From Takakia lepidozioides (Eukaryota > Streptophyta > Takakiopsida > Takakiales > Takakiaceae): a stretch of DNA of 64,000 bases. Both the position numbers and the translations under genes were made by a program. Every line of letters begins with the position of its first letter. Within the stretch, counting starts at the first letter, position 1. The stretch lies in NCBI GenBank assembly GCA_030704615.1, contig CM060732.1, forward strand, positions 63,037,053-63,101,052, read 5' to 3'. The notes under the pieces were generated by a model that worked only from the letters and a program-made list of their open reading frames with translations, was not told the DNA's origin and did not search any database. Of the stretch, positions 23,030-34,905 are shown piece by piece.

Positions 23030-23500
23030 TGCGTGCTTTGCTTACATGTGCACCATGTGGCAGATCTGCGAAATGTTAAAAGCCATAGCTCAGCATCATT
23101 CATCCTAAATTCAGTGCCGGTAAAGACTCACGGGTCTGTGTCTGGAGGAATGGTAGCGCGAGTGCTCCATCCACATACTCTGCGCACTATACAGAGAAGC
23201 AACAATCATGTGAAGCTTTCTACTCGCGGCAAGTTTCAGTGGGCTATTACCTGGACTGAGGTGCCTCTCAGCGAAGCAGTGCTGGTCAGGGAAACTACAG
23301 GCAGATCAGAGTGCACTGATAGAGTGCATTCGTGCAAAGCGAAACAAATCCGAATACTGACGCAGTTTCAGAGTCCAAGCAGAGTTTGGCTTGCGGCTGG
23401 GCTTTCCACTGTCAAACCTTACCTGAAGGACCAAGAATCGCCAACGATTCTACACGGATTACTGGTCATGTGATTGTGTTTTCAATGCTGTGTCTTCCCA
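23030..23500 (+). pseudogene. Fragment of the WD40 gene, opposite orientation
   Basis: Degenerate, internally deleted copy of the large WD40 exon at 61928-60904. The plus strand follows GCAGATCTGCGAAATGTTAA, then CATAGCTCAGC(A/G)TCATTCA, AAGACTCACGGGT and TGTCTGGAGGAATGG, as in the other copy, and later CCTGAAGGACCAAGAATCGC and GATTCTACACGGATTACTG. Much of the serine-rich middle is missing and the reading frame is lost. It lies inside the inverted-repeat spacer 1.1 kb downstream of the TIC32-like gene. Confidence 0.75.
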
Positions 23501-24133
23501 ATTCCATTGTGGGGCCACCCCCACAACTAGTGGTGGATGGTGTCTCAAGCATTGATGCAGCTTGCAAAAGCAAAGCACCGACAGCAAAATAGTATATTGC
23601 ACTGTGCGATGGATGTTGGTTTGTATCCACTTTACTCGGATCGATCAATTACCGAGGAGCATCACATCCTTCCACATTTGCACCCTCATTTCCGAGAATT
23701 CTCTCAGGCGGACAAGTCAGGCACGCAATCACACATGGGCCCTGTGGACTCTGTTCAATGCAGAGAAAATCACTACCAAGCCTCACTGCTTGGAGGGGTA
23801 GCTACAGTATCAGTTGTGGCAAACAACATGAGCAATTTAGTATCATTTCAAGTGATACTACAAATTCAGTGGGCAATTTATGATGGCAGCTAGGGTGGGA
23901 ACTAAATTGAGCTCCATTTTGTTTGATGACAAATTCAGTAGCCATCTTCGGAAGCCTAAGGTGGGTCCTATAACTACCTATCAAAAATTGAATGATGGCA
24001 TTCCAAAGGCACATCGAATGGTACCTAAGGTGGTCAAAGGTATCTCTCTTGGGCACCTAGAACGAAAAATCTATCTTAAGTTGCACCTTAGTCGATTTAT
24101 CGGAACAGTGATAGTCGCACAGATCTTTTCCTC

Positions 24134-24475
24134 GTCATCGACATGCCTTCACCCTCTGCCTGGAAGGCCAACAAAACATAAGTAGAGCAATGGTAGGCAC
24201 CTGCTAATCTACTTGTAATGTAAGGGTTGTTCTTGCAGTTTAAATAGATCTGCAGAAACCTGGACTCAAGATTGAGATCCTCTCATATAGCAACATCAGC
24301 CTCAGATGGACAAAAAGAAGTAATGAAGGAGCTACCAACAGGTGATTCTGGCAACTGCAATGGGGAAATGTCAAAGTCAGGGTGGTAGATATGGTGTACG
24401 TCACTCTATGGTGGCAATTTGAAGGAAAACAGGCCTAAACTTGCATGCAGCTATGTTGAATTTCCGTGGACACAT
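24134..24475 (-). repeat. Long inverted repeat, right arm
   Basis: Complement of 21985-22310. It ends close to the start of the PPR pseudogene. No TIR-transposon coding sequence lies between the arms, so this may be a foldback element or an inverted duplication. Confidence 0.8.
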
Positions 24476-24579
24476 GACTTGCTTGGTTAAGATTGCTAAC
24501 CTGGCCTTTGCCAGGATTTCTAAGTCTCTTCTGCGAGAGTATTTCCGTCGCTAATCGCGGCGGTTGGAGGTCGCTGGGG

Positions 24580-26260
24580 CATCGCTAACCCCCGCCCAAA
24601 CGTAGTAGTGAGGCTTTGGAGACCTATGAGCAAATGATGGGGGAAGCACATTAAGTTTGTGTGCATTTGCAATGCTTGTGCAAGCCTGGCAGCCCTGGCT
24701 GAGAAGGGCAAAGAGGTGCATGGGGATATCATCAAAGCTGGAATTGTACCAAATGTCATTCTAAACACTGCCCTGGCAGCTCTGGAAAAGGGAAAAGGTG
24801 GTGCATGACGACATCTTCAAAGCTGGAATTGTACCAGATTTCATTCTGAACAATATCCTGGTGGACATGTTTGCAAAATGTGGGTGCATCTAGGATGCAA
24901 AGGGAGTGTTCAACACTATGGCTGAACAAGATGTGGTGTCGTGCAAGCCTGGCAGCCCTGGAGAAGGGCAAAGAGCATCGAGGATGCAAAGGGACTGTTC
25001 CACACTATGGCTGAACGAGATGTGGTGTCGTGGAGTGCGATGCTTGTAGGATATGCACAGTAGGGACATGGGATGGAGGCTTTGGAGACCTATGAGCAAA
25101 TGATGTGGTGTCGTGCAAGCCTGGCAGCCCTGGAGAAGGGCAAAGAGCATCAAGGATGCAAAGGGAGTGTTCCACACTATGGCTGAACGAGATGTGGTGT
25201 CGTGGAGTGCGATGCTTGCAGGATATGCACAGCAGGGACATGGGATGGAGGCTTTGGAGAGCTATGAGCAAATGATGTGTGACGGGGTGAAGCCCAACCA
25301 CATCACGTTTGTGTGCATTTACAAGCCTGGCAGCCCCGGAAAAGGGCGAAGAGGTGCATGGCGACATCGTCAGAGCTGGAATTGTACCAGATGTGATCCT
25401 GAACACTGCCCTAGTAGACATGTATGCCAAATGTGGGTGCATGGAGGATGCAAAGGGAGTGTTCGACGATATGGCTGAACGATGTGGTGTCGTGGAATGC
25501 GATGATCGTAGGATATGCACAACATGGTTTTCATAGGAAAGTCGTGCAACTATTTGAAGGAATGCAAAAGAATGGCTTGAAGCCGAGCAATATTGTCTTT
25601 ATACGTGTTCTCTCTGCATGCAGCCACGCTGGCTTACTGAATGAAGGAAGACGCTACTTTGATTCCATGAGTCAAGATCATGGTGTCACTCCGACAGTAA
25701 AGCACTTTGGCTGCATGGTGGACCTTATATCTTGGATGTGCGCCACAACCGGATGAGGAAGTGGACCTGATTAATAAAATGCCCATAAATCCAGGTGTTG
25801 TGGTGTAGAAGGCCTTGCTTGGTGCCATCAGAATCCATGGCAATGTGGAGATGGCTGAATATGCAGCAACATCTATCCTCATGTGGGCTGAACACGATGT
25901 CGCGACTTATGTGTTGTTCTCAAATCTATGATGCAGCTGGCAGGTGGGATGATACTGCAAAGGTGAGAAGAATGATGAAGGTCAAAGGGGTTAGAAACGA
26001 GCCAGGTCGCTGCTGCATTGAGGTTGGCAACAGGGTGCACACCTTCGTTGTAGATGACAAGTTGCATCCCATAATTAAGGAAATCCATGCTGAGTTGAGA
26101 AGATTGGCTAGGAAGATGAAGGAGGCGGGGTATGTGCCTGACAGGCGCTTTGTATTGCATGATGTGGGGGAGGAGGAAAAAAACTTTTTCTCTTTGCCAC
26201 CACAGTGAGAAGCTGGCCATTGGTTTTGGCATATCCACAGGAAATGATAGTGGGGTCTAC
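24580..26260 (+). pseudogene. PPR protein, E/DYW class, decayed
   Basis: Remnant of a PLS-type pentatricopeptide repeat protein, a family that edits organelle RNA. Motif phrases seen: DVVSWSAMLAGYAQQGHG, GVKPNHITFVCI, LVDMYAKCGCMEDAKGVF, SACSHAGLLNEGRRYF, and an E/E+ region (AGRWDDTAKVRRMM, RVHTFVVDDKLHP). The DYW start (GYVPDRRFVLHDV) and the zinc motif HHSEKLAIGFG follow, the last only after a frame shift near 26185. The phrase CCTGGCAGCCCTGGAGAAGG recurs four times (24690-25340), showing tandem duplication of one PPR unit with deletions. There are several frame shifts and no intact start. Not functional as read. Confidence 0.85.
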
Positions 26261-27314
26261 CCAACATAGGTAGGAAGTCAGCCCATAATTGCACTTGACT
26301 GAAGGGGTGATATTGAACTAGCTTTAGTGACAGTGGAAATGTACATTCTGGTAGCCTTTTGCGCGGAGTGCTCCAGGCTCCAAATTCTCCAAAACCCAGC
26401 TAGGGATGTAGAAAAACGTGAGTGTAATCGTCAACAACAACGTTGTCCTCCTTCCATAAGCTTCTCTTGTATCTCCTGGAATCTTCTGGTATATCGAGGA
26501 GGAGAGACAGAGACAGAGAGGTTGTCATTGCCATAGATTCCATGGACCCTTAGGTCGTGTGACGTACCATCTTTAGGGGGAGGACAGCCCACCAGGTTCT
26601 TCGTCAGAGTAAGATTATAGGGCTAGTGACCCGGATGTGACAGCAGTGTTGTGATTTCCTCAACGCAATGCCTGTCTCCATGAAGGATGGATAACGGCGG
26701 AGAAGGATGTTCTCATGGGCAGTTCCAATGGTGGTTGTGTATACAGTTCAGTGCAGCTCTTTACATGGATGTCATTTTGGACAATGGGTGCTGAATTTCC
26801 AACAAGAACAAAATGTCTGGCGAATGTATGGATAGAAGAAGGTGTTCGGCCTTCAAGAGACCATCTTCAGCCTTGTGCATAAACCTGAAGTGCCCGATGC
26901 ACCTTCCCCCCCACATTCCCGAATATTGCGAGGTTTTGTGACAGTATTGATACTTCCATGTACTCGGCAACAATGTAGGCATGGTGGGAGCACATTGGTG
27001 TTGTATGGGATGATAACAATTTGATAACAATGCCAAAACTGATGATGTCATAATGTACAATGGTATAAAAAGCCTCTTCCCACAACTAAAGTCATGCACT
27101 GTGTACACAATAAAATAGAGGATGGGCATACTTTGTTAGTAATAAAAACAGGGATGCTATTCCGTAAGCCTGGAGCCGTGAGCCTGTGAGCGCAGAAGCC
27201 CAACACAGGCTCACGCCACGTCATCTTGCAATTAGGAACTTATAGGGCTTATTTCCGGAGGCCGCCTAATTCCGCGGATGAAATTATCCAGAATTGCTAG
27301 GATGAAGTTTTGAG
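26261..27314. other. No gene seen
   Basis: Non-coding. A perfect 11-bp hairpin GTGAGCCTGTG...CACAGGCTCAC lies at about 27178-27214, just before the gypsy element. Overlapping short frames on the two strands (26761-27129) lack domain features. Confidence 0.35.
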
Positions 27315-27319
27315 GAAGC

Positions 27320-28275
27320 TGTTGGAGGACTGTCTGGGACTTAGACACTTTTACGGGATCTGTGGGGGACCCTTAATTTTTGCCACAGACTGAGACCAAC
27401 AGGAGCCTTAGGGGTGACAACAGCGCACTTTAGGGGGGGTTACACAGCTCGTCACAGCCAACACAGCTCGTCACAGCCAGCACAGCCCGTCACAGTCCGG
27501 CATAGCTCGTCACAGCCAACACAGCCCGTCACAGTGACACAGCTCGGTCCAGCTCGTCACAGCCAGCAACACAGCTTGTCACAGCCGACACAGCCGACAC
27601 AGCCAGTCAAAGCTTGACACAGCTGTCACGACCATAGGGAACGGATAGCAGGACAGGGAACGACTGTGGGGAACAACATCTGCGAATGGAACATGTTAGT
27701 TCACGGAGACGGTTAGTGAGGGAAACGGTTAGAAACAACGGGTAGGAAGATAAAGCGAGGAGGAGGACTGGAAAGGATCACATCTTGGGGATCACTTCTT
27801 GGGGGACTTCGGACATCACTGGGGGAAATGAGGGAGAGATCTCTGAGCAGAAAGAGGGAGAGCACGGAGTAGGAGGAGGACGATCTGTTGATGCTTAATG
27901 AATGCAAGCAGTAATTGTAATGTAGAGCAGATTAGAGACTCCATGGCTTCAGCCTGATACTTGATAGATATTAATCTGATACATACTTCATACTCACATT
28001 GTGTAGAGAGATCTGAGTGAAGCTGTGGAATGAATGGATGAGTTGATGGAATCCGATAGATTGATGAAGCAAACTGATACTTAATTACCAACAGTAAGGT
28101 AACTAGCTAACATGAATGCGGAAGGAAACAAATAGGAAACACCCCCATGATACACTAGCTGTAGGTCATGACTGATTGTTCTGAGCGGGCTGAGTACTTA
28201 GAGATTTCCAACTCTTCTATCTTGGAGTTTCCGCCTCGGATAGCGAAGGGATGGGTGAGTAAAAGCCGCGCGACA
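27320..28275 (+). repeat. 5' LTR of gypsy element
   Basis: Starts TGTTGGAGGACTGTCTGGGA and ends GCCGCGCGACA. Contains a CACAGC-rich array (27437-27622) of CACAGCTCGTCACAGCC / CACAGCCCGTCACAG phrases. Very similar to the 3' LTR; most length difference lies in that array, suggesting a fairly recent insertion. Confidence 0.95.
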
Positions 28276-28861
28276 TTTGGCGACCATACTGGGGAACTGG
28301 GTCATGAACAACCAGATGTGACAGGCATCTGGTGGGATCATGGTGGTTGGAGAATTAAAGAATTTGATGTGAATCAAATTCCTTGTGAAACTGAGAAGGA
28401 AAGATTGTCCAAACATTCTTTCAGAGGTTTTGGAATTGCCAGACGGTTGTAAAGAAAACATTCTTAAGAGAGTGCATGATGCTGACCCTGAGTGGGGTCT
28501 GGAGAAAGGAGTGATAAAGATTTATCAGGTGGCCTGTAGAGGAAGAGCACGTTGGTTACCAACATTGGTTTATGTGATAGCATTGCTATCCATTAAGCGA
28601 GTAGAGTTTGAAGGCTGGGAGGAAAGAAAGGTGAATGTTTATACTCATATGCATGAAGAGCTTGTACTGGTAAAGAATTGGATTCCAAAGGATATTTTGT
28701 GGATCAAACTCACACCAAGAACAGCTTTCCAGACTTGTTTGCCATATGGTTATATGGTAACGGAGACTTCAAGTATAGCCAAGGGTGCATTGAAGCTTGA
28801 AAGAAACCCAGGCATATACGAGAGATATTACAGAAGAGAGTTTTGGTTATTGCCACATTAA
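28168..28861 (+). CDS. Pre-gag frames of gypsy element
   Basis: Two overlapping frames, 28168-28452 and 28385-28861, would join with one shift into about 200 residues beginning near the LTR end. The second includes GRARWLPTLVYVIALLSI and KLTPRTAFQTCLPYGYMV. No retroviral domain is recognised. Some large plant gypsy elements carry an extra frame before gag, so this may be comparable, or it may be the gag N-terminus. It ends 20 bp before the next frame. Confidence 0.45.
28276..28300 (+). other. Primer-binding site candidate
   Basis: TTTGGCGACCATACTGGGGA follows the 5' LTR directly. The TGG and the length fit pairing with a tRNA 3' end (CCA). I could not assign the tRNA. Confidence 0.65.
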
Positions 28862-28882
28862 AAGAAATGAAAGACATGGGAC

Positions 28883-30889
28883 ATGAGTGATGAAAGAGAA
28901 GCTAGACTCCAGAGATATTCAGCAAAAAGAGAAAGCTATCTGAAAGCTAATTATCCATATCTTTGGGAGAGAGGAATAGACATAGGGGAATCATCTGGAC
29001 CTCTCACACCATTAAGATGGTACGGGAAGAAGATCAATCACGAGGTGAAAGATCTGAGGTACATCCCTGGATAAAAGATTTGACAGAAATCTTTGATAAG
29101 AGTTGGCATGGAACACCAAAAGCAGGAACTCCAGTTTCTGAAGCGGAAGGTGAAGAAGGAGGAGAGGATGTGGCAGAGCCAACGGAGAGTTCAGACTCTC
29201 CAACACCATTGCAGTTGAGTTACATGAGTGAAGAAGAAACCCAAGGGCAGAACTTGGAGGATGAAAATAGAGAGAAGAAATTGGAAGAGGAAGAGTATGA
29301 AGAAGTAGACCCAACAGCTGAGGTTGAGACTACAACCAGGACATCCCAACCCGTTGGACCTGGATCAAGTGGAGCACTTGGATCACAGGCCAACGAAGGT
29401 GTCGGCTCAGGGGGATCAGGCGGGGCTGCCTGGATCTGGCTCTGGGGGGACAGGGAGTGTGGGAAGTAGTGCAACTGAAGCTGGGAATACTGTGAATATC
29501 GTGGGGCCAGTAGCAGGGAGTGCTCAAGGGCCACCACTTGGTGGAAGATCCACCACAAAAAACAACAGGTCCAGAAGGACCAGCACCAGCAAGGGTGCCA
29601 GCACCTGTCAGTGGGCAGAAGGTAGGGCCACAGATGGCGTTACAACCAACACGGGCAAAACCACCTTTTCCAATATATTCAGGAAAAGGGGATCCCGATG
29701 TACACATTAGCCAATTTGAGCACATGTGTATAGTGAACAATGAGAATGGCGATGATGCCAAGATGAGATTGTTTCCTTGTTCACTTATCAAGAAAGCAAG
29801 TGAATGGTATGCAAGATTCCCTGATAATCATTTCCTAACCTGGAATGGCTTGAATACAGCATTCCGAAATAGGTTCAGGACAAGTAAAACTGAGGATGAA
29901 GTGTATGGAAGTTTACAACAGTTAAAGCAAAAAAGCATGAAACTGTTGAGGAGTATATGGAAAAGATGGAATTGATGATGAAAAAGCTGGCTGCAGTACC
30001 AGCACCAGGTTTACAGAAGACTTGGTTTGTGAGTGGACTAAGACCAGAGTTGCAAAAGAAAGTGGATATGTTACCCCAATAATACAGTGGAGGAGGCATT
30101 TGAAACTGCAAACAGAATTGAGCAATTGGGAATGCTCAGGAGAGAAAAAGGATGATGAGGACTCTGAGGATGAGTCAGATGAAGAAGAAGAGCAAGAACT
30201 AAAAAGGAAGAGTAAGAGAAAGGAGAAGTTGAAGAGGGATAACTATGAGAAAAGATTGGAAGAAATCTTGAAGAAGTATGCCACAGAGGCTGCAACACAT
30301 TGGAGGAAGGGTGTATGGTGTGCAAAGTGCCAGAATGAAAGGCCATACCACCACAGAATGCCACATGAAGGAGAAACACTGTACTATCTGTAAAATGGAT
30401 AACCATTCTACTGAGAATTGTTACTACAACAGAAGGACAGCTGCAAGAGAACCTAGGCAAGTAAGGGTGCATCAGGTGCAGCCCCAGCCAAGAAGAAACA
30501 ATGATCAGGACCACTATGGTAGGTCTGGTGGTTATAACAATGGCATGGAAGGGAGAGGTAATTCAAGAGGGAATTACCAAGGAAATTCCAGAGGCAACTA
30601 TCAGGGTAATCCAAGGGGGAATTACCAGCCCGGGAATCAGGATTACAGAAATAATCCAAGAGCAGACCAAGGGCGAGGACCCAATGGTGAAGAACTATGT
30701 TACTATTGTAATCAGCCAGGACATCGCAAGGCAGCCTGTTCATTCTGGATTAGACACCAGAATGAGATGAGAGCTCCTGTGAATGAGGGCCCAGTGGTGG
30801 CAGCTCACATGGTTAGGCCATGTGTTGTACCAGAAGTAAGTACAATGATAGTAACAAGAAGCAAAGCCAAAAATACCTCCAGTAGTTGA
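28883..30889 (+). CDS. gag region with CCHC knuckle, frame-broken
   Basis: Starts MSDEREARLQRYSAKRES, followed by an acidic and Gly/Pro-rich linker. The capsid-like retrotransposon gag domain is near 29670-29975 (FPIYSGKGDPDVHISQFEHM, KKASEWYARFPDNHF). A Lys/Glu-rich stretch follows (30140-30270), then an Asn/Gly-rich segment with NYQGN repeats, and the zinc knuckle CYYCNQPGHRKAAC near 30700 (C-x2-C-x4-H-x4-C). Several frame switches (about 29080, 29470, 29960 and 30330) interrupt it. The product would form the particle that packages the element RNA. Confidence 0.8.
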
Positions 30890-31833
30890 GGAAGATGATG
30901 ATAATGAAGGGCAGTGATATGCCTGAAGATGATGAGGCTTGGAGAGATGAGAAGGAACTGCACAAGGAAGTGGCAGATACCATAAGGGAAATGCAGAAGA
31001 GTACTGATATTCCTGTGGCAGATTCCTCTGATTCTGATGGAGAAGAAGAAGTGAGTGAGGATGAAAGGAAGAAAGAAGATGCAGACATGCAAAGTAATGA
31101 AGAGACTTTGGCTGAAGTAATATGCCAGACCAAAGCAGAGATTACCATTGGACAGCTATTGGCTGTGGCACCTTATTGTAGGCACAGGCTGTATCAAGCA
31201 ATCAATCGAATTGCCCAGGAGACAGGAAACACAGACCTGAACAGCAAGGTGACCAGTTATAATGTGAAGCCGGAAGGGCGAGAAACAGTCATGGACTTTG
31301 ATGATTCTATGCCAGTAATCCAATTGAGAATTGGAAGCACAGAACTAACTGATGTACTGATAGATGGAGGTTCTGGAGTAAATATCATGACAGACCAATT
31401 AAGGAAGAAGCTTGGTCTAAGTAACATGAAACCAGCCCCATTTACAGTAACAATGGCAGATCAAAGAAGTGTACAGCCATTGGGATTAATAAGAGGAGTT
31501 AAGATACAGATACAGAAGATGATCTTTATGATCACAGTAACTGTGTTGAAGATGGATGAAGTCATGGAGGCTTACTCCTTATTATTGGGACGTCCGTGGC
31601 TGAAACAGGCCAGGGTATTCCATGACTGGAATTCTCAGTTACTAACCGTGCATAATGGGATACACGAGATACAAATTACCACAAAGAAATCTAGTAGATT
31701 ACCTGCTACGAGAAGACCTCGAGGGGTCAGAGAGTATGACTGGAGAGGAGGACTGGATGAGGAGCAGGAAGCTACCCTGTTGCTGCACACCCAGAGTGGG
31801 AGCAGGTTGCAGAGATGCGGCTGGAAGGCCTAA
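30886..31833 (+). CDS. Gypsy protease domain
   Basis: Open frame of 315 codons overlapping the gag stop; the upstream acidic part continues gag-like sequence. The aspartic-protease active site is LIDGGSGVNIM (about 31360-31390), the DGGS form common in plant gypsy elements instead of D(T/S)G. The flap-side and C-terminal phrase LLLGRPWLKQ lies near 31590. It has no ATG at its start and the junction with gag has stops in two frames, which suggests an indel. It would cut the gag-pol polyprotein. Confidence 0.8.
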   Translation: MRKMMIMKGSDMPEDDEAWRDEKELHKEVADTIREMQKSTDIPVADSSDSDGEEEVSEDERKKEDADMQSNEETLAEVICQTKAEITIGQLLAVAPYCRHRLYQAINRIAQETGNTDLNSKVTSYNVKPEGRETVMDFDDSMPVIQLRIGSTELTDVLIDGGSGVNIMTDQLRKKLGLSNMKPAPFTVTMADQRSVQPLGLIRGVKIQIQKMIFMITVTVLKMDEVMEAYSLLLGRPWLKQARVFHDWNSQLLTVHNGIHEIQITTKKSSRLPATRRPRGVREYDWRGGLDEEQEATLLLHTQSGSRLQRCGWKA

Positions 31834-33478
31834 GTTGTTTAAGAGGTATCTGCTGTGGTGTAGTGTCAGCAACACCAATTGAAGAGGAAACCAGCAGTTA
31901 CCCATCACATTTCTATGAAGAAAGAGAAGGAGAAATGGAAATCCTAGAGGAACCAGCCACTGTGAGTTTACAGGATGAAGTGGTGACTGGTTGGACAATC
32001 ACAGCTGATGAGCAGGTGAGGGAAGTGAATGTGGGAACTAAAGAGGAACCGAGGATGGTGAAGGTAGGAGCTGATTTGGAGCCAGAATTCTTTGAAGAAG
32101 CTAAGAGTTGTTCATCAAATACAGAGATGTATTTGCTTGGAGCTATGAGGATCTAAAAGGGATACCACCTGAAATCTGTCAGCATAAGATTGAACTGGAA
32201 CCAGGGTCAGTACCAATCAAGCAGGCAAGGTACAGAATGAATCCCAACTACGCACAGAAGGTTGGAGAAGAGATCAAGAAGTTGGCTGAGGCTAAGTTTA
32301 TATACCCAATAGAGTATACAACTTGGTTGTCACCCATTGTGATAGTTCCCAAGAAGAATGGTAAACTAAGAGTTTGTGTGAACTACAAGAAGCTGAATGC
32401 TTGTACGAAGAAAGATCCTTTCCCTTTGCCATTCACAGAAGCAGTATTGGACACTGTGGCAGGCCATGAGATGTACTCATTCATGGATGGCTTCAGTGGT
32501 TATAATCAAGTGCAAGTGGCAGAAGAAGACCAAGGAAAGACAGCTTTCATCACAGACTGGGGTGCTTATGCATACAAAGTCATGCCCTTTGGACTTTGTA
32601 ATGCACCAGCAACCTTTCAGAGAGTGATAAGTGAATCTTTTCATGAGTATCTGGATGATTTCATGCAGGTGTTCTTGGATGATTTCAGTGTGTACAGCTC
32701 TAAGAATGAGCACTTGCATAAATTGGCTGGCCAGATGCAGGATGAGAGGTCTGGGCCTGAATCCAGAGAAGTGTACTTTCTGTGTGAACTCAGGGGTGCT
32801 TCTGGGACACATTGTGTGTAAGAGGGACTTCTGTGGATCCCAGGAAGACAGAGGCCATTAAAGCCTCTCCACCACCAGTGAATGTTAAGAGTCTAAGGAG
32901 ATTCCTTGGGCAAACCAGTTATTACAGAAGATTTGTCAAAAGGTATGCACAAATAGCAGCACCATTGAGCAAGCTTCTGAAGAAAGATGCAGTGTTTGCA
33001 TGGACAGCTGAATGTCAACAGGCTTTTGAGGAACTTACATTGTCAGTAACAACTACACCTGTGCTGATTAACCCTCACTGGCATGTAGTATTTCATGTTC
33101 ACTGTGATGCTCAGGAGAAGCGTTGGGAGCGGTGTTAGCCCAGAATGTTACAGGAAATATAGATTCACCTGTGTACTATGCTAGCAGGTTGATGAACAGT
33201 GCTGAAAGAACTATAGCACAACTGAAAGAGAAGCACTGGCAATGATTTATGCAGTCAAGAAATTCAGGCATTACCTATTGGGAAGAAAGTTTATGTTTTA
33301 TGTGGATCACCAGGCTCTGATATATCTGGTGAACAAACCTTTGATAAGTGGAAGGATAGCGAGGTGGTTAATAATCTTGCATGAGTTTGAGTTCGAAGTT
33401 GTTTACAAGCCTGGCCGTTTGCATCTTGTGGCAGATCATTTGTCACGACTAACAACAGGAGAGCCGCCACAGGAGTAG
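31815..33478 (+). pseudogene. Gypsy reverse transcriptase and RNase H
   Basis: The RT core in 32108-32821 has VPKKNGKLRVCVNYKKLN, FMDGFSGYNQV, MPFGLCNAPATFQR and catalytic VFLDDFSVYSS (about 32671-32700). Frame shifts follow near 32730 and 32815. The connection reads SLRRFLGQTSYYRRFVKRYA and the RNase H region has HCDAQ (33102), YAVKKFRHYLLGRKF and VDHQALIYLV; it ends ADHLSRL. Breaks near 33115 and 33230 remove parts of RNase H. The order is that of gypsy pol. Confidence 0.9.
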
Positions 33479-33509
33479 ACGATCAGTTACCTGATGCGAG
33501 TTATTTGTA

Positions 33510-34758
33510 ATGGAGGTGCAAGGAAGTGCAGATGAATGGTTAGATTGGCAGTGGCCAATCAGATACTACCTTACTCATGGTCAGTGCCCACCTAGTTATG
33601 GTAAGAGCAGAGGAAGAGAATCGCTATCAAGCTTTACCTTATACTATGGTAGGAGCAGAATGTATAAGCTAGGACCTGATGGAGTACTAAAACGATGCTT
33701 GTACCACCATGAAGTAAATAAAGTTTTGGAGGAAGTTCATAAAGGAGTGGCTGGAGGTCATTTTGGAGAAGAGACTACCAGTAGGAAGATACTACTGCAG
33801 GTTACTGGTGGCCTACTTTGTTCAAAGATGTACACAAGTATTGTCAGAGTTGTGATGAATGTCAGAGGCTAGGACCTTTGCAGAGATCTGGAAGATGGCT
33901 TTGCATCCTACAATGCCTACGGAACCATTTCAGAAATGGGGACTAGACTTTGTTGGACCATTAACCCACCAGCCAAGAATACACAGAACAGGTACATAAT
34001 TACAGCCACTGATTATACTACGAAGTGGGTGGAAGCTAAAGCTTTGAGGGACAACACAGCCAAGTCCACAGCAAGGTTCCTGTATGAGAACATACTTACA
34101 CGATTTGGCTGTCCCTTGGAATTTATCAGTGATCAGGGAAGTCACTTCATTAATGAGACCATTGAATTATTGACTAAAGAGTTCATGATTGTGCATAGGA
34201 AGAGTACAACATATTACCCACAGGGTAATGGGCAGGCAGAGGCTACCAACAAAATACTATGTACTATCTTGGCTAAGATAGTCAATGCAAACAGAACGGA
34301 TTGGGATACAAAGCTGCTGACAGCTTTGTGGTCATACAGGACTTCATATAAAGTCACCACTAAGTATACACCATTCCAATTAGTTTATGGTATGGAAGCT
34401 TACTTCCAGTGGAATTCCTGTTACCTACCATGAGAACGGAATGGGGAAAGAGAATGGAATTGCAAGATTCATTAAGGTCAGGAAACATGAATTATACCAT
34501 GTGGAAGAAGTACGTGCTGATGCAGCTGATAATATGACCAGAATTCAGATGAAGAGAAAGGAACAGTTTGATGAAGGCAAGTTAAAGACTTTTAAGACGG
34601 GAGATTTGGTTCTATGGTTGCAGAAGAAGGAAAGATTAAAGCTTCTAAGCTTAAATCACCATGGAAAGGACCTTATGTCATACAAAAGATGTATGATAAC
34701 AACACCGCCATGTTACAAACCATTAACAAAGAGATGCTGGGAAGAGTCAATGCAATAA
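33510..34758 (+). pseudogene. Gypsy integrase
   Basis: The N-terminal zinc region is poorly preserved (GGHFGEETTSRK, then a shift). Catalytic core: Asp in ITATDYTTKWVEA, Asp in FISDQGSHF (about 34120) and Glu in PQGNGQAEATNK (about 34220), followed by LWSYRTSYKVTTKYTPFQLV. The C-terminal part after 34430 is in another frame (LYHVEEVRADAADN, FKTGDLVLW). No chromodomain follows. Integrase would insert the cDNA; the 5-bp target duplication fits this family. Confidence 0.85.
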
Positions 34759-34905
34759 GTTGAGGGGTACAGTGGTATCCATGACAAACCATTGCAGCAT
34801 GATTTGCATGTTGAAACGCAAAAGCAGTCACGGGCTGCGCCAGTGATACCAACGGAGTATGGAGCACTTGTCGCTAGCCGAGCATATATGACCAGGGCGG
34901 GCAGT

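Noticed and set aside
22576-23103. 175-codon minus-strand frame
   Set aside because: Spans the junction of two repeated segments whose recognisable coding similarity is on the plus strand.
27414-27617. Open frame in the 5' LTR (also 39418-39672)
   Set aside because: Produced by the CACAGC tandem array, which lacks stops in one frame; low-complexity product and no start context.
27437-27622. CRISPR-like array
   Set aside because: Repeats are short and degenerate, without constant-length spacers, and lie in a plant retrotransposon LTR.
29330-29791. 153-codon minus-strand frame
   Set aside because: Antisense to gag linker; composition is a mirror of the Gly/Pro-rich plus-strand sequence.
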